The translations under genes and the position numbers were made by a program. A stretch of DNA of 64,000 nt from the NCBI GenBank assembly GCA_014905825.1, contig JACGCN010000024.1, positions 62,001-126,000 of the forward strand, in the 5' to 3' direction. Origin of the DNA: Lyophyllum atratum. Taxonomy: Eukaryota; Basidiomycota; Agaricomycetes; Agaricales; Lyophyllaceae. The notes beneath the pieces are model-generated. The model searched no databases. It was not told where the DNA came from and worked only from the letters and a program-made list of their open reading frames with translations. This document shows positions 34,777 through 45,039 of the stretch, piece after piece. Every line of letters starts with the position of its first letter. Within the stretch, counting starts at the first letter, position 1.

Positions 34777-37114
34777 GGTCACGGAATTGTAAGGAAAAGG
34801 TGTGAGCTAGATCTTGAGACGAAGTGGATAGCTTTTTATACCATGGATATGCAGCGATAGTTGCTAAGCGAGCCATGAAGATCTTGGTGTTGCGTGATCC
34901 TTTGCAGCAGATACCTACTCCACCAAGTACTGCGGAAGCGGTCCATGCACACCGTTAACGGAACGGATTGACCGCGCTGTGAGTGAGATGTAGATAGAAG
35001 GCGCCGTGTGTAACCGTCCTTGTCTGTTCGGTCAATTGACTTGGCCAGGAGTGTCCATATGGAGCACAGTAATTTATGCGTTTTCTATACGGGAACCGTA
35101 AATATTTGCAGCCTCAGGTATGACGAAGGTACTTACCCCGTTTTCTTGAGGTGGCCGGCGCACGGTTGCTGCATCGGCCTTTCCAGACCTTCGTCGACAA
35201 TTTTTGGTGAGAACTTGTGGCCGATTTTACCCAGTGGGGTGAAACTTGACTTCGCTGGGCAAAAACGTACGTCAAATGAATAGGACCTATATTATTAGCC
35301 ATGGTTACCTTGTTTCATGGAAATGAGTTGGCAGCGCACCGTCCTGTATCATCAGTAAGGGACTCCCTCGCAAGGTTCGAAGAGGTTCGAAGTTCGGCAT
35401 GTGGAACTGGTATCGCTTTCGATGGTAAAATGTTTTTTAGAGAGTAATCGACACAGAAAAGCGATCTCGCTACGTGGATGAAAGCAACAGACGACAAGGA
35501 CAAATGCCAAAGGCCCGGGGCACGAGGCTTGTCTTGATTGGATGATGATCTAATGTGTACAACCTCGTATCGACACTATCACAGCCACCATTTGGCTCTC
35601 TTCCCCAGTCCGCCATGGCAGCAGTCTTCGAGATCTACGCAGGCAAGTCCAAAATGTATACCTCATAGTCCCGGGGCTCTGAGAACTGTCCCGTATTATC
35701 CAACATGCGCCAGGCCCACCTTCACACCCCAGGCACCCTGGCGACTCCGGCAAGGAAAGATTCAGAGGGCTGGAGAAAGACGAGAACAGAGGTGGAGCCC
35801 TATTGACCTGATGCTCATTTGATAGCGCTGGATCCCCCACGCTCGGCGAGAGAAGATAGCTTGGACGGCTCTGGTGACGTGTCGGGCAGTAAGGGTCTTG
35901 GTGTAGAACATCGCCGACGCTGGGGACGATCCCGTGGTATGCACATGACCGCGATGGACGGGTGCATGGGGCGTAATGGAGGCTGCAGTGCGGTCGTTTG
36001 ACAACTGGATGAGGGCCATCGACGAGAAAGAAGAACATGCACCTCTTTACGCGATCCCCGGTTCAAGTTACCAGCAACCTCGTCCCCCTTGTTGACCCTC
36101 TCCTCCACCTTCTCCGTAACAGCATCGATCACTGGGGTCGCCGCTCTCGGTATCGGTGTTTCGCTCGGTGTTTCGCTGATACTGCCTCCAGAGCTAGTAT
36201 CACCGTGCCTGGTTTACGACTGGAGGATATTCCGAGGCGCGTTTTGCATGACGTTTGTGGGTAGGTCGTCTGATCTGAAGACGATGTGGACGATGAGAAG
36301 GCGCGTCAACCCTTAGCTAGTCCCAGAACGACGTTCGCCAAAGTCGAGATCTCACAACGAACAAGTGTTACGCTGTTCTTTTACCCAACCTCCACGGCCC
36401 CCATCGCTCGCGATTCCTCCACGGCTCCCCTCCCCGAACGGCATATCCGTCTCTCCCGCGAGCAGCGTTGTCGTAGTGCAACTCACAAGATCATCCACCC
36501 AAAGGCAGTTGTTCTACCAGACGCTCTACCAACGCGATCGTCGTGCATTCAACAGTTAACGGTACTTCCACCAGCGGCCATACCATAGGCTCCACAACGC
36601 TCATATGCATCCCAGCCGAGCAAGCCCTTCCGCGCCGCGCACCCAATTTCTGCGACAATCATCGGCAACGGTGCCCAAGGAGTTCCCACCTAGAGTACTC
36701 ACATCGTTATCGTGTTGTCTATCCATATCCGACTGCCCAAATGTTAACACATCTCTGCGCCTGGTGTATCGACTCGGAGAGTCTCGGACAAGTGTGATGT
36801 TCGCGGTTGATAAAGGGGGCAGTATCTTCCCTATAGATTGTCAGACTTATGAGCTGATTGCATGAAATCGTGAGTTAAATCCCCAAAGGCTCCAACCACG
36901 TCTTTTTCACGATCGAGGGGGTCGAGACTCGAGACAGTCATCTTTTTGAATGAGACTCCGCGATCCCCACCCCTAGTTAATTAGTACTCACAGAAGCGAT
37001 CTAGTCTGCTGATTCGAATGGATGGACGGAATACAGATCCCGCAGCAGCGGTACTAAGATTCTCATACTTACCAGAGAGACAAAAAAAACTGTCAATGAC
37101 CTATCTTGGAAATA
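34777..37114. other. Intergenic region
   Basis: A TATAAAA at 34834-34840 is about 60 bases upstream of the D start. The rest has overlapping short frames on both strands. A hydrophobic plus-strand piece at 36101-36190 (ITGVAALGIGVSLGVSLIL) and Thr/Ser-rich pieces up to 36600 suggest a decayed surface protein, but stops and frame changes prevent a model. Confidence 0.35.
37082..37089 (-). terminator. RNA polymerase III terminator
   Basis: A run of eight T on the minus strand, 26 bases downstream of the tRNA 3' end. Confidence 0.7.
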
Positions 37115-37234
37115 GCCCACCGCGAGGGTCGAACTCGCAGCCTTCAGATCACGTGTCCCGCCCCGTCGGATGGGGTCCTCCGGATTTGGGTGTCCGTAAA
37201 AGTCTGACGCTCTAGCCGATTGAGCTAGGCGGGC
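37115..37234 (-). tRNA. tRNA-Lys(UUU) with 47-base intron
   Basis: The minus strand folds as a complete tRNA. The acceptor stem is GCCCGCC with GGTGGGC, the D arm GCTC...GAGC, and the anticodon stem TCAGA/TCTGA around loop CTTTTAA with anticodon TTT. The variable loop is AGGCT and the T arm GCGAG-TTCGACC-CTCGC. The mature length is 73 bases. The intron at 37150-37196 lies after position 37, the canonical place for nuclear tRNA introns. CCA is not encoded, as expected in eukaryotes. Confidence 0.93.
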
Positions 37235-38536
37235 GGCCGGGAGCTATTGCCATGGGTTGAGGAAGAGGTTGGGCATGTCGCCGCTGGGTTTTGTGGAGGA
37301 CGAGGATGAGCGAGGATGGATGCCTGTTGCGTTACCTTATGATCCTTTTCTTTTGGTTCGATAAGTATATGGGGGGTAAGGTGTGGCGTATGGTAGAGAT
37401 GGGGATCAATATGGATACCGAGTCGCGCCTCGGAGGACACGAAGGTCGAGCGAACTGGTGCAGAATTAAGAGGCAGAGCTTGCATGTGAGAGGCTTGCGG
37501 TCCACTCGGTAGGAAAGACCGCGCCCGCATGTATCGCGCGTCCGCAGCAGCAGAGCCAGGGTTGATTCAACTTGAAGCCTATCGGTGATACAAGACCGAC
37601 AGCCAAGGGCACTTTCTGCAATTAGCTGCTGGAGAGACAACCGGACGACGGGTGGGGGTAGATCATAGCCTTGGCGGTGATCCAGGATCAGCGGATTGTA
37701 CCAATGTTTAGCGTTCAACGTCCAGGCCTTTGCTTGGAGAAGGTTCTATCAGTGTGTGTCGGGCGGCTCGAGACACGCGCCCGTGAAAGACAGGACTTCA
37801 GACTCAAAAGAATTTCTCTTGCTTTCTAAATCTTTTGAGTGTAGGTGCGTGTGTGCTCACTGTATAATGTATACGCGATGACATTGATGAAACAATACGA
37901 CCGTCCGCAGCAGGGACTACGCGATCGGGGATGACACTCACGCAATCGAGATGAATGGGAATCGACGCCTGCGGATTACGATCTCATGTGTATGAATGGA
38001 CTACCTGAGCGCTAGCCTCGGGGGCCGGCGTGTTTCAAGATTATCATCATTCTCATGGCGTAATCCTGCTTTCCGGCGCGTCCGCGCTTGACTGGAAAGA
38101 GCGAAATTATCATTGAGCGAGAAGAATTGATAGCTGGTACGGATATGAGCGTTGGGTTTGGGGCTCGACTTGGGGATGGGAAGGAAGAGGACGACGAGGA
38201 GGGGAGTGCGTTCGGCGTCGGCCGAAATTACATGGATGGTGAGCTCAGCATTTATGTCATTGTGAATAGGGCTTCGATGACGTGATGCATGATGATGGTG
38301 AAGTTGTATACGTTGGTCCAGACAGAGTCCAGACAGAAACCGCAGCGTAGGCATTCTGGGCGCTGAGAACGCGAGGGTAAGCCGTAATTACATACGTGGT
38401 GCAGGGATGTTGACTTCTTCATGGAGCAGCCTCGAGGTGCTGCGTAACGAGTCTGAATATAGCACCAGGATTAAGGCGGTTCCGAATTCTACATCCACTA
38501 TATAGCCTAAAATGAACCGTCCGACCTCATCCCGTC
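37235..38536. other. Intergenic region
   Basis: Only short overlapping frames; nothing that I can support. The promoter of the gene starting at 38537 should lie at the right end, where TATATAGCC is seen near 38500. Confidence 0.4.
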
Positions 38537-40988
38537 ATGGGCCGCCTGCAGGCAACCGTACGTTCCCAGTTCTCCATGCCCTTCTCCCTTCCGCGCCCCC
38601 TCCCCATGCCCCGCCGCCCAAGGTGCACATCCGTGGTGCTTGTATGCGCCCTCCTCCTCGGGTACTTCATCTGGTTCGACTCCTATACCCATACGCGCCC
38701 GCCGTTGAGCTTGATCCCCTCTCCACCGACCGAGATACCGCCATCATCCTCCCCCAACACACCCCTCCCACCCCCACCACCACCACCGACGAGCCCCACC
38801 GCACGCGTCCTCCTCGTCTCGGCCCTCTTCCCACTGCAACAATCCAAGCACTCGATGGAAGACTACCGCACCTGGCTCACCCACTTCCTCGGCCCCACGG
38901 GCGTCCACTCCGACGTCTACTTCTACACCACCCCCGCCCTCGCGCCCCTCCTTCTTTCCCTTCACACCCAAGCCCAACACACGCACACACAGCGGCTGAC
39001 GATAAACACGACGTACACGACGCCCTGGGATGTCCCCCCCATCACGCCGCACAGAGAGAAGTACGCGAGGATGCACGCGTGGGACCGGGAGAGGGGGAGA
39101 CATAGCGCGGAGCTGTATGCCGTGTGGAACGCGAAGCCGTGGTTACTCGAACAGGCGCTGGCCGTTTCCTCTCAACATACCCGGGGAGGGGAGGGGTACG
39201 ACTATGCGTTTTGGACGGATGCGGGGTCGTTCAGGGAGGAACATGCGTATCGGGCGTGGCCTGATCCTGCGCGTGTGGAGGAGGTGTTCAGGGCGGGGAA
39301 GGAGGGGGGTGGGAACTTGAAGGAGGACCCGGTGTTTTTTCCGCTGTTCACGGTGCCGGGGAGGAAGGAGTATGGGTGGAGGGTGGAGAGGGGGCCGGTG
39401 GATATGGATTTTAGTGAGGGTGAGTTCGCTTTGGTGTTCTTTTGCTTTTTTTGGCGTGTCCTTTCTTTGCTTCCGACCTTCGTTTGTGGGCCCGCCGCTG
39501 TGTTCGAACGTTGGATCAGCCAGTCTATCCCAGGCGGCGGGAGTCCCATCCCATTCTGTCCTGGCGCCTACCATCAAAAACGCACCCCACGCCTCCTCGA
39601 CCGCCTGCTCGAGCCTCCTCCGCCCTCTCCCCATATCCGTCCCACCTCGTCGACTTCGCTCTCTCTTCGTTGAGCTATATTGATGAAGATGGAAAGACGC
39701 AGAGATCGTCGTGATTGCATTTTAGACGTCCAGAGCGCGACCCTGACGACCGACGTCGGTGGGTTGATCCGGGCCGAGATGACGAGTTGCCACGTTTTTC
39801 GTCGTTGCGCTTCTGTCCTCGCACCATCACCACTGGCATAATCCTCTGGCGCACAATGACGCGAGCCTGATCTGCTTCCCTCGTCGCTGCTTGCTTTCTA
39901 TTGTATTGGAATCCGATTCGAGGACCGCCTTGGAGGGGCATGAGGGAGATAACCTCTTCTGACCCTGGATCCTGAAATTTTCCTCGTCGTTTCATGCGTA
40001 CCGCCTCAGGTGTGCGCATCTTGGATTCTGGACGTAGGAAGCTGGCGGGAGAGGGAGAGTCGACGCGACGATATGGCCACGTCCTCGCGGATCTTCCGAG
40101 TGGCCCACTCGTTCTGCTGATCTATGCAGCAGCTGGCGTTCGGTGTGTGGAGTTTGGCGCCGCTCAGGGAAGGGGGCTCGAGGGTGATACCGACTTTCTC
40201 ATTGAATTTTCGTGGCCTTCTAGCCATCCATTCCCACTTCATACCTTTCATTCATCTCCCGCTCCTCTTTCTTTCTTTCTTTCAGTTGTCCTTTATTACA
40301 TAGGTGCTAACCCTTCTCTTCTCCCCCCGCAGGCTCCTTCTTCGGCTCCACGCCCTCCGGCATAGCATGGTACGCCCGGGCGTTCTACGCCCTGCACGAT
40401 CACTACATTTCGACCACCCCGCCCACCCCCTCTACGTTATCATCCCACCACCACCCACATGCCCCATTACCGGACTCGGAAGAAGCGCCCCCGTTCCATT
40501 TCGTGGGGAAGGACCAGACGCTGATTAATGCTCTCATGTTCCAGCACCCTTCCCGCTTCATAGGTGTGCTCGCGCCCATGCGTACGGCGCTCCTCCCGCC
40601 GGCCTCCCCTTCTTCTTCCCAAGAAGGAGTTGGTGCGGCGTACGCCCTGACGTTCGCGGCCACCCTCGCGCGTATACACACCTCCCTCCGTATAGGTGCC
40701 ACGCGGCTCCTGGGCCTAACCTGTGGGTCGGACTGGTACTACTACCAGTGGTGGCTTGCTTCGAGGGAGGAGAAGAGGGCGACGGAGGGGGTGAGGGGGT
40801 GGAGAGGAAGGTGGTTCGGATGGTTGGGGCAAGTTGGGGTGGGTGAGGGAGAGGGGCGGGAGCGGGGGCTGGGACTGGGGATGTGTGAGGAGGCGGGGGT
40901 GCTGAGGGTTGAGGGGGTGTTGAGAGGGTTGTTTGGGGGGAGGTGGGTTGAGGAGAGGGTGGGGGAGGGGGAGGGGACGGGAGGCTGA
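38537..40988 (+). CDS. HtrL/YibB-like type II membrane protein
   Basis: Exons 38537-39419 and 40333-40988 (512 aa). Residues about 30-48 (CTSVVLVCALLLGYFIWF) are a signal anchor after a basic N-terminus, then a Pro-rich stem and a lumenal domain. Markers recalling the HtrL/YibB family, probably glycosyltransferase-related: RVLLVSALFPL, MEDYRTWLTHFL, VYFYTTPAL, ELYAVWNAKPWLLEQAL, DYAFWTDAGSFREEHAYRAW, DFSEGSFFGSTPSGIAWY and FVGKDQTLINALMFQHP; the WTDAG box is the probable metal/nucleotide site. A late GSDWYYYQWWLASREEKR closes the domain. The C-terminal 80 residues are a Gly/Glu/Arg-rich low-complexity tail from a G-rich tract. The single 913-base intron is far longer than others in the window and has two pyrimidine-rich acceptor regions (near 40280 and 40332), so an internal exon may be missed. 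Confidence 0.75.
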
Positions 40989-41833
40989 GAGGGCGGGGTG
41001 GGTGTATCTGGGGGGAGTGTATGATTGCGTATTTTGTTTTGTGGGTTAGGTTATGGGGTGGTTGGTGTAATAGATTGTTTCGACTGCATTGTAGAGCACA
41101 GATTCCGAAGGGGGGGATTAGATGTGATGTTGGTAAGCATGAGATGTACTCTGGACCTACGCTTATCTTCCCAGTGGGGTGAAGTGGTCGAAAATGTGCG
41201 CATGTGGCGTTTGTTACGCGTCGCTACTGTTAAACATCAAATTTAAAGGCGCCTGTATGAGCCGCTGCCGGCGGTAATTATTATGTTGCACCTTTTCGGG
41301 GCTCCCATAGTATGGAGTGCTACTGACTTCCCGCCAGGGAGGGGTCAAAATGTATGAGTCACTTCCTGGTGCGTGAAGCCTACTTCGCTCTCCAATATAA
41401 TTTTGAATGTTGTATTCCAAGTCACAATTTCGCTTGCCTCGAGCCTTGAACGTTGTTTGAACAATGGACAATTCAAGGACAATTTGACCAATTTGACTTA
41501 TGACTCATCAGATTCACTGACCAGAGATCGTCTATCATTTTGATGCTCTAGGTTGGCGAGATTGGCCAGATGGTGCTACCAAATGGAGACAGATCTGAGC
41601 GCATTCTGCACACAACGATCGTGATAAATTAGACGCCCACATTCTACAACAATCGCTGGCGGCTGGTCATGGCCAACTCCAGGCTTGAGCAAGGGCCAAT
41701 TTCACTTATGACTCATGGGAAATTAAATTTCGTTTGATCCTAGGTCAGACGGGCCCTATATCTACCCTTCAAAAGGCTTCGGGATGCCGATCCAAGTCCC
41801 CACCCTCTCATATTCTTCATCCCCGCTTCTACC
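40989..41833. other. Intergenic region
   Basis: No gene supported. Holds the 3' end of the HtrL-like gene and the promoter of the F-box gene. Confidence 0.45.
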
Positions 41834-43043
41834 ATGGGACAATACTTCAAAGTTATCAACCTTGATAATCCCTTCCCAGTCCGCACATTAATGTGCGGAA
41901 AGTTCGGAGAGTGCTTCTGGGAAATCGACGCTGAGGCGGACAGGGAGCTTATGAAGGCGCTATGGCAAGGGGAGAAGAGTCGCAAAGTTGTCACCATCGA
42001 TCCGTTCAGTCAGCTCAAGCGGCTTGAGAAGCCTTTTTGTATTTGGCGCAAACGCGTGGTGTTGCCTGAAGAGTGAGTCTATAATTATTCACCTCGTCTT
42101 TTTCTTGGATTATGACCACGCGAACCTTACCCTAAAATCATCGTACAGGTCCCTTGCAAACGCAACTCTCCCAGTCGAGCTGGTTAGCATGATCCTCGAG
42201 GAAATAGAAGACCTCACGGACATGGTATGCTTCTTGCTGACCTGCCAACGATTCTTTGAGATTGGTCGATCTACTCTCGCGGCACGTTTCCAGGACCTTC
42301 TCACCTATTCATGGGCCGGCAACCGCCTCATTTGCGCTGGTGACTACACACAAATCGACGATCTCCCCGAAGGCATGCTTACCGAGGACGAAGCGGAACT
42401 TATTGATGAGGAATTCGAGCATTTTGACGCAGAAGACGTGGAGACTCTCGTATACGAGCAACTACGCTTCGTCCAGAATCTTCAACCTGACTGGGAGCTA
42501 AACCACGAGAGAGCCTTCTTTCGCAAGAAGAACGCAAGATTTTCGTTCTATTTTATGAGATTGCAGGAGACCAATTACCCGCACCGCGATCCCCCGCGAG
42601 TGGGCTGGGCCGGGGAGCGTGATGTCGAGGTGCTAAAAAAGCTGACCAAATCCACCAAGCGGAAGTTCCCAGGTCGCAACCAACTCTCCGAGGTGTATGG
42701 GTCGTACGTCCTGCGCAACCTTACCACCAAGGAGTATATTCGCGGCGACGCCGTGCGTGAAGCGTGGAACACCCCCGATATGCCGTACCTGCGAGCACTC
42801 CGCTTCACGCATCTTTTGGTCCTCAGAATCACCTGGTCCCAAGATTCGGGCTTGAGCATACGATATGAGGGTCTGATCCAGGTTCATCGTGGGGTATGGG
42901 CTGGTCATCGCTTCGATTTCTCTGGTATCGAAACGGTGCAAGATGGACAAGGGGCGATTGATGGTTGGAAAGATGTGAGTGAGGTCGCGATAGGGGAGTT
43001 GAACGCTGTGTTTGAACTGGAGGCGGAGCATTTGAATGACTGA
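41834..43043 (+). CDS. F-box-like protein, basidiomycete type
   Basis: Exons 41834-42072 and 42149-43043 (377 aa), joined by a GTGAGT...ACAG intron. The start MGQYFKVINLDNPFPVR is typical of a large basidiomycete family in which an F-box-like motif follows a short conserved N-terminus. Here the motif is LPVELVSMILEEIEDLTDMV, then CFLLTCQRFFEIGRSTLA, at about residues 85-125. The remainder has no recognised repeat. It is likely a substrate adaptor of an SCF-type ubiquitin ligase; substrates are unknown. The ATG at 41834 is the only one that begins this conserved N-terminus. Confidence 0.8.
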
Positions 43044-43403
43044 TATTGATGATCTTACCGGGACAGAGCATATGAGTAGGCTAGTCGCATTTTTTTATGA
43101 CCGAGTTTTTGATGTGTGTGGCTTGTGTGGGGTGTATTCACTTCCGTAGACCAATTTCATCTACTCTGGCCCCGTCCGCGGTTAAATGTCGCCGCTAGAG
43201 CCTCCAGGCATGACCTACGCAGAGAGGAGAGTCGGGAGGCGCGTCCAGTACAAATTGCAGCGCGCTGCCAGATGAGATCTCAGAACTCACGTGATCGCGA
43301 CGCGTCTGAAATCAGAAACCGATTTCACTGGAAACAAATTTCGATACCTGGGGTCAAAATATTGAAAGATTACTTAAAAGTTATTCCAAGTTAGGTTTCG
43401 ATA
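43044..43403. other. Intergenic region
   Basis: Downstream of the F-box gene; nothing supported. Confidence 0.5.
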
Positions 43404-43975
43404 TTGATTGATTATTTTGGCCAAGGATATTGAATGGTAATCGTGACCGTGACATTCAATATCCTTTGAACTTTTCGGACCAGAATATTGAATGGATATC
43501 CGAAGATGAACTCAAAATAACCTTTGTATATCTGTTCATTATCTTTTAAAATGACCTTTGAATATTCTGCCAAAGAATATCGAAATGATATCGTATTATT
43601 GTGATTAATATTCCATCTCAAAATATTGAAAGGATATCAAACAGACATTGAAATCCGACATTTTGATAACTTTTGAGTTTTCTTTAGATAATCTATACAG
43701 TAAGCTTAAGATATTTTTGAACAAAACATCGGAATAATATTGTTAAGGTGTTTCAAACATTTTTAAAATATTTCTTAGAGTATTTTTAACATATTGGGAC
43801 CGAGAAGACTTGGAAGATATTAAATGGTAACAGGCAAAGTAACATTTGAATATTTCTTGACAAGATATTGAGAAGATATTAATGGAAATTAAATGAATAT
43901 TTTGAGGAAGGATATTGAAAAGATATTGAAAAGATATTAATGGAAATTAAATGACTATTTTGATAGAACACATTG
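43404..43975. repeat. AT-rich block of GATATTGAA-type repeats
   Basis: About 570 bases, strongly AT-rich, in which GATATTGAA, ATATTGAATGG and their reverse complements recur on both strands. Near the right end GATATTAATGGAAATTAAATGA is present twice, at about 43875 and 43935, with GATATTGAAAA between. There are no open frames. Composition and orientation mixing point to a decayed repeat or satellite-like spacer. Confidence 0.7.
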
Positions 43976-44820
43976 TGTGATACGGCCGGTCCAGATGGGC
44001 TTCTCACGAGAGGAAGTCTCCAGCCATGCGCGCTACAATGCACCTTACCTCGTGAGGCGTAGCGGCGGGTGGCGAGGAAGAGGGGACGGCGGCTCAGAGG
44101 AGCACCTGTCCGGTAGATGAACCCTGTAACCCTAGGTAGGGGTGTTGTCGTCTGACACCACTGACCAGAGCTCTGTGAGCCTGAGCGAGGCATGCTGTCA
44201 CCCTGCACATGGGGCCCAGTGGCCTCCAGAGTCAAGCCATCGCGTCTCTCGCGAAGTGGGCGGGAACGCGTCGAAGATAGTGGTATTAATGATGCATGTC
44301 CATAAGGGACATGCCAGCGATGATACAGCAAGATAGTAAATATGTACAAACATAAGGGCTCTCGGCCCGGTCGCGCCTGTGTCTAACTGATCCCACGAGT
44401 ATGCTATGTAGGATAGCACACCGTCGTCACACATTGCAGGCATCGGGGTGGTTCACAGAGCAAGCGCAAGCAGCCACCCTAGTACATGTCGGCACCCCAT
44501 ATCTCGCATATGCAAAGAGTAGGTGACGAGGTGTGTAGAATTTGTGCAGCGGGGTGCGAAGCAGTGTTTCATACCCTCGCAGCCGTTGTTGTGAATTGGA
44601 CTTACCAGAACCGGTTTCGGTAACGCCGTGCCCTATTTCCATATTTATCCAACGGTCACTATATTTAGATTCTCGCTTATTACTTACGCCCTCGATGCCG
44701 TGCATCGAGACTCTTTCAATTCAGTTGTGCCGCAGACTGTTTACCAGTCTTTACTATATGACAATTTTCGAGGGTAGATATTCGACATACCTACACAGCG
44801 CCGCCCTTAGTCGTCTTCCA
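43976..44820. other. Intergenic region
   Basis: Short overlapping frames only; nothing supported. Confidence 0.45.
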
Positions 44821-44994
44821 CATACCGTGTCTGACACTAAGGGTAAGCATCCTCTACTTACTTCTATTTTACTTCAGTCTTACTGACAAACCTGTAGTTT
44901 ACTTATTACTGTGATATTCTACAGGTCAATATAGTCATCTTCTACATACCGTGTCTGACACTAAGGTTTACTTATTACTGTGATATTCTACAGC
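44821..44994 (+). repeat. Two-part local duplication
   Basis: A 22-base block starting CATACCGTGTCTGACAC occurs at 44821-44842 and 44946-44967. A 28-base block starting GTTTACTTATTACTGTG occurs at 44897-44924 and 44967-44994. In the second copy the two blocks abut, so the copy lacks the spacer present in the first. This lies immediately before the minisatellite. Confidence 0.85.
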
Positions 44995-45039
44995 CGTTCA
45001 TGGTACCACACATTGAAGGAATGTAACATGGTCACAGAT

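Noticed and set aside
36089..36797. A fifth member of the Ser/Thr-rich family on the plus strand
   Set aside because: It has a hydrophobic piece and Thr/Ser-rich pieces, but no signal peptide, no C-x-TVTV box and many frame breaks.
38744..39103. Minus-strand Gly/Val-rich frame
   Set aside because: Antisense to the Pro-rich stem and domain of the HtrL-like gene; GC-rich composition keeps it open.
39675..40019. Nested minus-strand gene in the long intron of the HtrL-like gene
   Set aside because: Open for 114 codons but without recognisable features; listed only as a possibility in the findings.
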